A DNA stretch of 19,711 nt from an uncultured bacterium (lineage in GTDB: Bacteria; Armatimonadota; Zipacnadia; Zipacnadales; Zipacnadaceae). Under the pieces are notes generated by a model, which searched no databases, was not told the origin of the DNA, and saw only the letters and a list, made by a program, of their open reading frames with translations. Shown here piece by piece: positions 6,805 to 14,452 of this stretch. The stretch is taken from assembly GCA_937928475.1 (NCBI GenBank), contig CALFVE010000380.1, positions 1 to 19,711 on the forward strand, written 5' to 3'. Position 1 is the first letter of the stretch. Each line of letters starts with the position of its first letter. The translations under genes and the position numbers were made by a program.

Positions 6805-7428
6805 ATGCGCCTGCAGATCATCGCCAACCCGGACATGCCCTATCACAAGAGTGAGGACTACGAGGGGATCATGATCCCGGTGCTACGCGCCGCCGGCCAC
6901 AATGTCTCGCTTTCCACCGACCATGCCGACCTGAACGCCAAAGTGCTGAGCCAGGCCGACGTGGTCCTGCTCTACACCACCGGCGGCCACCTGGAGCCGG
7001 CCCAGGAGCAGGCGCTGCTCGATTTCGTCCGCCAGGGAGGGAGGCTGGTCGGCATTCACTGCGCCGCTGATTCCTTCAAGGACAGTCAAGTGTACATGGA
7101 TCTTCTCTGTGGGCGCTTTGTTCACCATCCGGCTCATCAGACCTTCCACATTGAGATCCGCGACCGCGCGCACCCTATCACCGTGGGACTGGAGGACTTT
7201 GACGTCTACGATGAACTCTACCTAATGGACACGCAGCCCGAGCGCTACCACTTGCTGGTCTCTTGTCCCTGGGAGGGCGCCGACCGCGACGTAGCCTGGG
7301 TGCGGGAAGAAGGCCAGGGTCGGGTTTACTACTGCTCGCTGGGCCACACCCCCGAGGCGCTGGCGCATCCTAGCGTGCAGCACCTGCACCTGCGCGGCTG
7401 CGAATGGGCGGCGGGCCTGCTTCCGTGA
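6805..7428 (+). CDS. ThuA-like (trehalose utilisation) domain protein
   Basis: A 207-residue cytosolic protein with the class I glutamine amidotransferase-like fold of the ThuA family. Visible are an N-terminal Rossmann-like strand (MRLQIIANPD), ADVVLLYTTGGHL, the turn GGRLVGIHCAAD, the HHPAHQTFHIEI segment, and the late VYYCSLGHTPEAL strand. ThuA in Rhizobium is linked to trehalose and disaccharide oxidation. In Planctomycetota-like genomes many paralogs occur beside oxidoreductases, with no proven activity. GAGG about nine bases before the ATG at 6805 supports that start over an upstream GTG at 6775. The stop lies 13 bases from the end of the convergent GH31 gene. A nine-base inverted repeat (7406-7414 with 7455-7463) spans the junction, but it is probably codon-driven. 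Confidence 0.87.
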   Translation: MRLQIIANPDMPYHKSEDYEGIMIPVLRAAGHNVSLSTDHADLNAKVLSQADVVLLYTTGGHLEPAQEQALLDFVRQGGRLVGIHCAADSFKDSQVYMDLLCGRFVHHPAHQTFHIEIRDRAHPITVGLEDFDVYDELYLMDTQPERYHLLVSCPWEGADRDVAWVREEGQGRVYYCSLGHTPEALAHPSVQHLHLRGCEWAAGLLP

Positions 7429-7441
7429 GGTCGAAGTGGGC

Positions 7442-9385
7442 CTAACCGGTCCTGCCGCCGCCCGCAAAGGTCGGCACTTGGGCCAGCCTGCCCGCCACGG
7501 TCTGCACAAGGCCGCTGCGCTCGGTGTTCACCCACAGCGGTAGGACGTGGACCGGAACTTCGCGTTCCTCCAGCCACCGGGGGCCGCGAGTTTCCGCGCC
7601 GGTCCACGGATCCACCCACTGGCCCTCCGGCAAGTACACCTTCCTGCGCGAGTCCGGGCTAATCACCGGCGCCGCCAGGAGGTCGCGGCCCAGCAGGTAC
7701 TGGTCGTAAATGGCGAAGGTCTCTTCATCTCGTGGCCATTCTAGGAAGAGCGGGCGGATCATCGGCTGCCCCTCGGCCACCGCTTGGTCGGCCAGGGCAT
7801 CGAGGTAGTCGGCCAGGTCCTCGTGCAGGCGCGTGTATTCCCGGGCGATGTCCATCGTGTTGCGGTCGCAGTTCCAGGGCGCCCAGGAGTACTGCATGAC
7901 GGGCATCAGTGCGCTGGCCTGCACCCAGCGCAGGAACATCCTTGCCGTGGGGAGCGGAGTGTCTGCGTCCCGCGTGCGAATGCGGCCGCCGATCATGTCA
8001 GGAATCAGGTACGGGTATCCCAGCAGCCCCTGATACAACCCCAGCACAATCATTGCCGCCAGCCCATTGTTCAAGCCCCAGACGCTGTCCTTGCCGCCCT
8101 CGCGGGCCAGGTTCCCGAACCCTTGAGCCAGCCAAGCAGTACGGCTTTCGGCCAGGTGGTAGAAATAGTCGTGCATGAACTGCTGGTACAGGTCACAGTA
8201 CTCCGAGGGAGTAGTGTGCAGATGGAAGTTGCGGTCCGGTCCGGTGGGCTGATAGCGGGCATCACCCCCGTCGAACTTGAACCCGTCAAAGTCGAAGTCG
8301 TCCTTCAGCGCCTGCATCTTGGCAGCATACTTGCGCACCGCCTGCGGATTCGACAGGTCCACCAGCCCGGCGCAGCCGTTCCACCAGCGCAGCAGGGCAG
8401 GCCGCTTGCCGGTGCGATCGGGCACCAGGTAGCCGCTGCTGTATTCCTGCGAGAAGGTCACCGAGTTGTCGTTGACAAAGGGGGAGACCCACAGCGTCGC
8501 CAGAAAGCCCAGCGCGTGGATTTCTTCCACCATCGCCTTCGGATCGGGGAACTTGGAGCGGTCAAAAACGAGATCGCCGTAGTTAGTTTCCCAGCGCTCG
8601 TCCACCTGGACCACGTGGCAGGGGAAATCATGGCGGCGAATGTCGCGGGCGAAGTGGAGCACCTGCTCCTGGGTGATGGTCTTGCCGAATTGGGTCCAGG
8701 TGCTAAAAATCGGCTGCGCCAGCGACTCCCGCGAGGGCCGGCGGCGGGGCTTGCCCACTAGCTGGATGAGCGTGCCCCGGGCCTCGGCGAGATCTCGCGC
8801 GATGATCAGGTGGAAGCGGCTCTCTGCTGTGTCTACGACGCCCCAGGAGATAAGCCCGCTTCCACTCTCGTTGAAAGACAGGCGCATGACCTCTCGCGTG
8901 GGCACGAACAGCCCCAGGCCGGCGGAGGTGAGCCAGATCGGACTCCGCGTGTTCGAGGCCGCGCAGGGCTCGAGGACAATCTCCCCTCTCTCCAGGGGCC
9001 AGAGCATCGGTTCGTAATGGCCGAAGCCGTACCAGTGTCCCGCCGGCTTCAGGGATAGGGTCTGCTGGAGTATCTGGCCCGACGGATTGTTTCTCACCGT
9101 CCAGGCCACGGTCAGCACGGGGCCGTGCATCTTCAGGCTTACCTGGGCTTCTGTGCTTGTCTCGCTCCGGACGGTGAGGTCGGCCCCGTTCTCGGTAATC
9201 TTCCGGGCCACGATCTTCTGGAGCGGCTGCCATTCCCCGGCTCTTCTCACGGCGAACGGCGCCCACTCCGGTCGTGGTGCAGCCCCTGGCTCGACCAACA
9301 CCTGCTCACCACGGCGCACCCGCAAGGCGAAAGGATGCTCGGATACCTCGACCTCGTAACCGTCACCTGACAGCAGCAGCGACAT
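7442..9385 (-). CDS. GH31-family glycosidase, MYORG-like
   Basis: A 647-residue retaining alpha-glycosidase of family GH31. After an N-terminal beta-sandwich (about 1-220) comes the TIM barrel with VVQVDERWE (258-266), DFDGFKFDGGDARY (365-378) and GGKDSVWGLNNGL (430-442). By family pattern the nucleophile is D372 and the acid/base is D433. A C-terminal beta domain follows, including QYLLGRDLLAAPVI. The FKFD-G-(D/E) arrangement is closest to the MYORG/KIAA1161 branch, which acts on alpha-galactosides, rather than to alpha-glucosidases or xylosidases. No signal peptide is visible, so hydrolysis is probably cytosolic on imported oligosaccharides. The frame stays open for 87 more codons, but GGGAGG ten bases before the ATG at 9385 fixes the start. 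Confidence 0.9.
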   Translation of the reverse strand: MSLLLSGDGYEVEVSEHPFALRVRRGEQVLVEPGAAPRPEWAPFAVRRAGEWQPLQKIVARKITENGADLTVRSETSTEAQVSLKMHGPVLTVAWTVRNNPSGQILQQTLSLKPAGHWYGFGHYEPMLWPLERGEIVLEPCAASNTRSPIWLTSAGLGLFVPTREVMRLSFNESGSGLISWGVVDTAESRFHLIIARDLAEARGTLIQLVGKPRRRPSRESLAQPIFSTWTQFGKTITQEQVLHFARDIRRHDFPCHVVQVDERWETNYGDLVFDRSKFPDPKAMVEEIHALGFLATLWVSPFVNDNSVTFSQEYSSGYLVPDRTGKRPALLRWWNGCAGLVDLSNPQAVRKYAAKMQALKDDFDFDGFKFDGGDARYQPTGPDRNFHLHTTPSEYCDLYQQFMHDYFYHLAESRTAWLAQGFGNLAREGGKDSVWGLNNGLAAMIVLGLYQGLLGYPYLIPDMIGGRIRTRDADTPLPTARMFLRWVQASALMPVMQYSWAPWNCDRNTMDIAREYTRLHEDLADYLDALADQAVAEGQPMIRPLFLEWPRDEETFAIYDQYLLGRDLLAAPVISPDSRRKVYLPEGQWVDPWTGAETRGPRWLEEREVPVHVLPLWVNTERSGLVQTVAGRLAQVPTFAGGGRTG

Positions 9386-9509
9386 AACTAGGTAACCTCC
9401 CGAAGGCGACGCGGATGCGTGCGCCCGCCCAGTTCTCGCCTGCGTCGGCGTTGACCTGCGCGGCGTTGCGCTCTCCGCGTTTACTGCTCGTGCCGCCTTC
9501 ACTCGCGCC

Positions 9510-9544
9510 GGAAGGAATCCCGCCCGCCGGGCGCGAACTTCCGA
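9510..9544. promoter_or_regulatory. Nested inverted repeat in the divergent GH31/secreted-protein intergenic region
   Basis: The outer arms CGGAAG (9510-9515) and CTTCCG (9539-9544) enclose the inner arms CGCCC (9522-9526) and GGGCG (9530-9534) around a GCC loop. It lies within the 211-base gap (9386-9596) from which both flanking genes must be transcribed, about 50 bases before the secreted-protein start. It could be an operator or a leader hairpin. I saw no persuasive -35/-10 pair in this gap on either strand. Confidence 0.35.
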
Positions 9545-9596
9545 CTGGTGAGCGTTCCGCCCGTGCCGCAGCCTCATCTCCTGGGAGTGTCCTGAC

Positions 9597-11180
9597 ATGA
9601 AACCAACCAGCCTGACTGCCGTTGCCTCCCTGACCGTCATGCTCACCGCCGGGGTTGCCCTGCCCGGCTGGGGCCAGAAGGAGACATTGCCGATGCCGCT
9701 TCAAGCCGATCTGGTGCTGCAATTTCCCGCCGGCGAGGAGCGCGCGCAGTTCACCCTGGACCGGCCGGCCGCTGGAGAGGCCACTGTTCTAGTCCAGGGC
9801 CTCTCCCGCGGCGGGTGGGTCGAGGTCAGCGTCAACGGAAAGCCTACTGCCTTCCTGGAACTGCTCGCCACCGGCGGCCTGGCTCAGGGCAAGGCCGACT
9901 GCGCGCTGTTCACTACTCCCTTCCAAGCCGGGAGAAACGAGGTGGTGATCGCAGAGCGCGACGGCGCCCAGGTGGTTCGCTTGCCCGGCACCAATCACTG
10001 GTTCGCCACCAGCACCGAGGCGGCCGGGCATCCCCAGTTCTCCCTGGACCTCGACGAACTCCTGAAGGTGGAGAAGGAATACTCGGTCAACGTCTATTAC
10101 GGCCCGGCCTGGGAGCCGTTCCTGTGGTTCAGCGGCCGCTGGGATCACTACTACGGCGAGGTCTTCGCCGAGCGCGCCACCAACGTCACCGGCACTACCG
10201 GTCCCCTAGAGGCCACTCTGGCCTACACCCTGGAGTATCCGCGGCGGAACCTGGTCATGCCCACGGAGATTGCGCTCGTCCGTGACCCCCAGGGCGAGTG
10301 CTTCACCCTTCGCGTCCGGCAGACGCTTCGGGCGGTCGGCGAGCCGTCCTGGAAGGACAACCTGGAGTTTCTCCATGTCGTCATCAACCGTACCTACGGT
10401 CTCGACTGGCAGGACGGCGTCCCCGACTACACCTGGTTCCGTTCCCAGCGCGAGGACTGCCCGGAGGCCCTGCCCGGTAGTCATACCGCCATGATTCGCT
10501 TCGACGACAATAGCCGGCGGGTGTATCCATACCGTTCCAGCACTGCTGATCCGCAGCAGGTGGCAATTTCCGGCGCCCACCACACCGGCGCCGCCATCCC
10601 CCTGGAGGCGGTCAACACCATCGGCGGCTTTCTCACCAAGAGCGGCGTCGGCTCCTGCGGCTGGGTCTTCAGCAAGTACCGGAGCACCTTCCGCGAGGAC
10701 CTCAGCCCTGTCCACAGCCACTGTGGGGACGGCGCCGACAATCACTTCCTGCTTTTCTGGGGAGGGCTCTTCACGCCGCTGGGCATGAAGGCCGGGGATG
10801 AGGTGGAAATCGAATACAGTCTGACCATGCTGCCCAGCGAGGTGTTGCGGGAGGACATCGAGGACCTCAACGAGGCGGACCTGTATCTCTTCGGCAAGGA
10901 GAAGGAGCAGAAGTCGCAGATCACCGGCTGGCTGGGCACGAAGCAGGCGGTCGGCTTGCAGCGCAGCGATGGCTCCCTGATCGCGCTGGGCATCGGCCGT
11001 GAGCCCGGTCGCCTGCGGGTGCCGGCAATGAGCCAGGAGAAGGCCCAGCGAGTCTATCGCTTTTTCGACCTAGTGCGCTCGCAGAGGGAAAGACTCCAGA
11101 TCGAAGGGGGCACCGTCGAGACCAAGCCGGGTTGGTTCACGGTGATTGACTGCGGCTCGGTGCTGAACCAGCCTGAATAA
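9597..11180 (+). CDS. Secreted protein of unknown function, partner of the DUF6785-type membrane protein
   Basis: A 527-residue protein that I do not recognise. Residues 1-26 form a signal peptide: MK start, hydrophobic run about 5-23, likely cleavage near GWGQ, and no lipobox cysteine. Residues about 35-130 read as a beta-sandwich carbohydrate-binding-like fold, with WVEVSVNGKP and FQAGRNEVVI as typical turns. The long middle part (about 150-420) is rich in aromatic residues and short strands, including a YYGPAWEPFLWFSGRWDHYY segment. No catalytic motif was recognised. GGGAG nine bases before the ATG supports the start. The membrane protein follows after 41 bases, so the two are probably co-transcribed and may act together, for example as binding protein and permease (inference). 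Confidence 0.8.
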   Translation: MKPTSLTAVASLTVMLTAGVALPGWGQKETLPMPLQADLVLQFPAGEERAQFTLDRPAAGEATVLVQGLSRGGWVEVSVNGKPTAFLELLATGGLAQGKADCALFTTPFQAGRNEVVIAERDGAQVVRLPGTNHWFATSTEAAGHPQFSLDLDELLKVEKEYSVNVYYGPAWEPFLWFSGRWDHYYGEVFAERATNVTGTTGPLEATLAYTLEYPRRNLVMPTEIALVRDPQGECFTLRVRQTLRAVGEPSWKDNLEFLHVVINRTYGLDWQDGVPDYTWFRSQREDCPEALPGSHTAMIRFDDNSRRVYPYRSSTADPQQVAISGAHHTGAAIPLEAVNTIGGFLTKSGVGSCGWVFSKYRSTFREDLSPVHSHCGDGADNHFLLFWGGLFTPLGMKAGDEVEIEYSLTMLPSEVLREDIEDLNEADLYLFGKEKEQKSQITGWLGTKQAVGLQRSDGSLIALGIGREPGRLRVPAMSQEKAQRVYRFFDLVRSQRERLQIEGGTVETKPGWFTVIDCGSVLNQPE

Positions 11181-11221
11181 GCGCCCTGGGCCTGTCTCGA
11201 TGCTCCTGGGAGGGCTGTTGC

Positions 11222-13192
11222 GTGGCGACCTCTCCCGCCAGCGTATCCGCCGCCGGCTTTCGCCGCCGGCCGGAAAAGATCTATGTGCGCTTCTTTCTGG
11301 CGCTGGTGCTGGCCGTGGGTGCCACCTGGCTGCTGGGTTACTGGATCCGTCAGTCCGAGATCATCATTCTCGCTTGCCAGATCACCGAGGCGGTCCCGCC
11401 CATCCCGGCGGTGGCTACCCTCTTGGTCCTGCTCCTGATCAACCCCTTGCTCCGCCGACTGCGCTTCTTCCGCGCCCTGAGCAGCGGGGAGATCGCGCTG
11501 GTCTACGTCTTTCTCACCATCGCCACTACTATGTTCGGCTGCTCGATCATGCGCCTGCTGATCGCCAGCCTAGGGGCCGGGCATTATTACTCCAGCGGCG
11601 AGTTCCCCATGGAGTCGGTGGTCTCGAACCTTCCCACCTGGCTGGCTCCCCGGCACCCCCTCATCTTCAAGAGCCTTTACGAGGGTTCGCCTTCAGGGGT
11701 TATTCCTTGGAATGCCTGGTGGCTACCCATCGGGGCCTGGGCGGGCTTTTTCATGCTGCTCGGCGGCGCCTTACTCGGCGCCATGATGCTGTTCGCCGAC
11801 CGCTGGATTGAACACGAACGCCTGGCCTTCCCCCTGGTGCAACTGCCGCTGGAGATGATGGGCCGCGGCCAGATTCGCTCCTTCTTCGCTAGCAAGGCGA
11901 TGTGGATCGGTTTTCTGGCGGCGGTGGCTCTGGACACCTACAGCGCCACCATGGCGGTGTTGGGCCCCGGTCATCCCGGCACCATCTGGTTCACCATCGG
12001 CCGGCGCACCTTCGAGTATCCTTGGGCCGCCATCGTCCCGTTCAGTATCCACCTGCGGCCTGAACTGATCGGTTTGGGCTATCTCGTCTCGACCGAAGTC
12101 TCCTTCTCCATCTGGTTCTCCTGGGTGCTGCACCAACTGGAGTCCATTTGGCTCTCTACCATTGGCGTGCGTCTGGAGGGTATGCCCTTCGTCCGCGAGC
12201 AGGGCATTGGCGCTTACTTCATGATCGGGCTCATCCTGCTCTGGCGCGACCGCCGGGTGCTGGTGGAGGCCTGGCGGGCCTGGTTCGGCCGGGCCCAGCA
12301 GGTAGACAGTCCTCACAAATGGGGCCTGTTCGCCCTTATCTTGGGCGTGGGCGGGGTATTTCTTTTCTGGACCGCCGCCGGGATGGAGCCCTGGCTGGCG
12401 GCTCTGTATCTGGGCATTGTCATGCTGGTAGGGATCGTCTACGCCCGCGCCCGGGCGGAGACCGGCGTTCCCCTGCTGTGGTCCTACCCCTTCATGAAGC
12501 CCCAGGGCGTAATCTTCGACTTCCTGGGCACTCGCCCTATCACCGGCGCCTCCCCGACTTTGCTTTCGCCCACCGTTTTCGCGCTCTTCAATCTGCTCTC
12601 TCGGGGCTATTTTTCCACCATGTCGGCCTACGAGATCGAGGGGCTGAGCCTGGCGAGAAAGACGGGGGCGACCTGGCGGCAGATGGTGACGATGGTGATG
12701 TTGGCGCTGGCCTGGGGTACGGTAGCGGCTTTCATCTTCCACCTGCAGCCGTACTACACGCGGGGGGCAATCGGCTTGCAGGAGGGCGGCATCTGGGGAG
12801 ATCGTGACGCACGGAACGCCTACATGGGGGTCATCAACAACGCGGCCACGCCCCAACCGCCCAACCCGCGCAACATCGCTGCCACCCTCTTTGGGGCGGG
12901 CTTCGTTGCCGCGCTTTCTTTCATCCGCTGGCGCTTCATGGGCTTTCCGCTCAATCCCATCGGCTACGCGGTCGCCTGTTCTTACGGCAGCCTGGTCTGG
13001 GGCCCCTTCTTCATCGTCTGGCTGCTGAAGACGATCATCCTGCGCTATGGCGGCGGCACCGCCTATCTCAAGAGCATGCCGGCTTTCCTGGGCTTTGCGC
13101 TGGGGCACTTCATCGCGGCTGGAGCGGTCTGGGGGTCCCTGTCGGCAACCCTGGGCGGGGTATTCCGCCGCTGGTCGGTGTGGTTCGGGTAG
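11222..13192 (+). CDS. DUF6785/DUF6784-type polytopic membrane protein, putative transporter
   Basis: A 656-residue integral membrane protein with about a dozen hydrophobic segments spread from residue 22 to the C-terminus. Features that recall the DUF6785 (N-terminal) and DUF6784 (C-terminal) families are ERLAFPLVQLPLEM (199-212), EQGIGAY (326-332), RARAETGVP (409-417) and a late FPLNPIGYAVA segment. The family is frequent in Armatimonadota and Planctomycetota. It has no proven function, and its topology resembles oligopeptide-transporter-like carriers (recollection, not a search). It starts with GTG, and GGGAGG eight bases upstream supports this. A soluble loop of about 50 residues (120-165) is probably extracytoplasmic. 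The preceding secreted protein is the obvious candidate partner. Confidence 0.82.
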   Translation: MATSPASVSAAGFRRRPEKIYVRFFLALVLAVGATWLLGYWIRQSEIIILACQITEAVPPIPAVATLLVLLLINPLLRRLRFFRALSSGEIALVYVFLTIATTMFGCSIMRLLIASLGAGHYYSSGEFPMESVVSNLPTWLAPRHPLIFKSLYEGSPSGVIPWNAWWLPIGAWAGFFMLLGGALLGAMMLFADRWIEHERLAFPLVQLPLEMMGRGQIRSFFASKAMWIGFLAAVALDTYSATMAVLGPGHPGTIWFTIGRRTFEYPWAAIVPFSIHLRPELIGLGYLVSTEVSFSIWFSWVLHQLESIWLSTIGVRLEGMPFVREQGIGAYFMIGLILLWRDRRVLVEAWRAWFGRAQQVDSPHKWGLFALILGVGGVFLFWTAAGMEPWLAALYLGIVMLVGIVYARARAETGVPLLWSYPFMKPQGVIFDFLGTRPITGASPTLLSPTVFALFNLLSRGYFSTMSAYEIEGLSLARKTGATWRQMVTMVMLALAWGTVAAFIFHLQPYYTRGAIGLQEGGIWGDRDARNAYMGVINNAATPQPPNPRNIAATLFGAGFVAALSFIRWRFMGFPLNPIGYAVACSYGSLVWGPFFIVWLLKTIILRYGGGTAYLKSMPAFLGFALGHFIAAGAVWGSLSATLGGVFRRWSVWFG

Positions 13193-13210
13193 GGCCGGTA
13201 GGCGCAGCCT

Positions 13211-13249
13211 GGGGCGGCACGCGTGGGTGGTGCCCCAACGGGTTTTCTT
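13211..13249 (+). terminator. Weak candidate terminator after the DUF6785-type gene
   Basis: GGGGC (13211-13215) pairs with GCCCC (13232-13236), and CAC with GTG can extend the stem past an internal loop. TTTTCTT follows at 13243-13249, six bases after the stem. That gap is longer than usual for intrinsic termination. It sits 19 bases after the + strand stop and touches the end of the convergent reductase gene. Confidence 0.3.
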
Positions 13250-14351
13250 AGTCCAGCGCGTTGGCAATGTCCCTCAGCAGTTGCCGCACTGGCAGGGCAT
13301 TGGGGCACTTCTCCTCACACTCGCCGCACTGCGTGCAGCACTCCGCACGCGCCGCCGGCTCGATCTCGGCGTACGCGCGGCGGGCCGCCTCAATCGCTCC
13401 CCAGACGGCTAGGTAGTTGCGAATCCGCAGGTTGCGGCTGATGTCCACCCCCTGCGGGCAGGGCGCGCAGTAGTTGCAGCCCGTGCAGAGCGAATCGGCC
13501 ACTTCCTTGAACCGGTCGAAAATGGCCTGCATTTCCGCGCGGTCGCTTTCTGCGACCGGAGTCAGCACGCTCGCCAGGTTCTCCTCCAGTTGCGCCAGGC
13601 TGCCCATGCCGCTACAGGCCGTGGAGACCGCCGGATGGCTGAGCACGAACTGCAAGCCGGCCTTGGTGGTGGTGATTTCTGGGTTAGGCACCAGGCTGCG
13701 CAGGGCCGGCTCCGGCCGAGCCAGCATACCCCCGTGCAGGGGTCCCATCACCACCACCCCCACTCCGTGCTCGCCCGCCGCGTCCAGGGCGGGCTCGTAA
13801 GCGCGGTTGAGCAGGTTGTACTGCATGGTGCAGGACTCGAAGATGCCAGACTCGATGATCTTGATCACGTTTTCGGGCGTATCGTGCGTGGTGCAGCCAA
13901 CATGATCCACGATGCCCTCGTCCTGGAGTTGCCGGATGGCCTCCAGCACCCCGCCCTTCCGGCGCAAGGCGTCGAGTTTGTACGCCTGGAACCAGCCGAC
14001 CTGCAGCCATTCCACATGGTCGGTACGCAGCGCCGGCAACTGCTTTTCCAGGATCTCCCGCCGGTAGTCGTCCCCGGTGGTAGCCGGTTGGCCTTCGGCT
14101 TCACCTTCTACCAGCAGTCCGTGCTTGGCCGAGATCATGACCTTATCGCGCACCGGCTCCAGGCCTCGGCCGGTTTTCTGCTGACATTGCCCGTTGCAGT
14201 AGATGGTTGCGGTCTCGAAGTAGTTGATCCCGGCGGCGACGCAAGCGCGCAGCAACTCGTCGCATAGGTCCTCGTCTTCCGGCAGATGCCCGCAGCCCAT
14301 GCTAAGTACGGAAACCTGCACGCCGCTATTGCCCAGGGGGCGATAGATCAT
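13248..14351 (-). CDS. Aldo/keto reductase-like protein with two C-terminal 4Fe-4S motifs
   Basis: A 367-residue protein: an AKR-type TIM barrel (about 1-270) followed by a ferredoxin-like tail. The tail has CTGCNYCAPCP (C289, C292, C295, C298) and CTQCGECEEKCP (C339, C342, C345, C349), each of the C-x2-C-x2-C-x2/3-C type for a 4Fe-4S cluster. In the barrel, Y51 and K76 of the AKR tetrad are present. The usual Asp of FDTA is Glu (FETA, E46), and the usual His after the fifth strand appears as Gly (QVGWF, G119). NADPH carbonyl reduction may therefore be altered, with electrons perhaps routed through the clusters. GAGGAG lies eight bases before the ATG. The gene follows DUF1015 on the same strand after a structured 101-base gap. 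Confidence 0.9.
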   Translation of the reverse strand: MIYRPLGNSGVQVSVLSMGCGHLPEDEDLCDELLRACVAAGINYFETATIYCNGQCQQKTGRGLEPVRDKVMISAKHGLLVEGEAEGQPATTGDDYRREILEKQLPALRTDHVEWLQVGWFQAYKLDALRRKGGVLEAIRQLQDEGIVDHVGCTTHDTPENVIKIIESGIFESCTMQYNLLNRAYEPALDAAGEHGVGVVVMGPLHGGMLARPEPALRSLVPNPEITTTKAGLQFVLSHPAVSTACSGMGSLAQLEENLASVLTPVAESDRAEMQAIFDRFKEVADSLCTGCNYCAPCPQGVDISRNLRIRNYLAVWGAIEAARRAYAEIEPAARAECCTQCGECEEKCPNALPVRQLLRDIANALD

Positions 14352-14369
14352 GCTCGTGTCTCCTCAAAC

Positions 14370-14413
14370 GGCGGGCCTCCCCGCCTTGCTCAAGGACTGT
14401 CACTTTCGTGACA
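14370..14413 (-). promoter_or_regulatory. Three closely packed hairpins upstream of the aldo/keto reductase gene
   Basis: Read on the - strand, the first is TGTCAC-GAAA-GTGACA (14413 to 14398), a six-pair stem capped by a GNRA-type tetraloop. Next is CCTT-GAGC-AAGG (14395 to 14384). Last is GGCGGG-GAGG-CCCGCC (14385 to 14370), which shares two bases with the second so that both cannot form fully. The last stem ends about 4 bases before the GAGGAG ribosome site. No T run follows any stem. This looks like a structured leader or intercistronic element between DUF1015 and the reductase rather than a terminator. Confidence 0.45.
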
Positions 14414-14452
14414 CCCCCGCTCTGCTCCCTGTCCCCAACTCCCGGCCCCCGA

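Noticed and set aside
7406..7463. GGGCGGCGG / CCGCCGCCC inverted repeat across the ThuA and GH31 gene ends as a bidirectional terminator.
   Set aside because: Both arms lie in coding sequence made of Ala/Gly/Arg codons, the loop is 40 bases, and no T run follows.
9386..9646. An 87-codon N-terminal extension of the GH31 gene.
   Set aside because: It would overlap the start of the divergent secreted-protein gene, has Arg/Ala-rich non-domain sequence, and the GGGAGG site clearly marks the ATG at 9385.
11771..13267. A 498-codon open frame on the - strand opposite the DUF6785-type membrane protein.
   Set aside because: Hydrophilic Arg/Gly/Pro/Gln composition with no motif. It mirrors the hydrophobic codons of the real gene and has no ribosome site.
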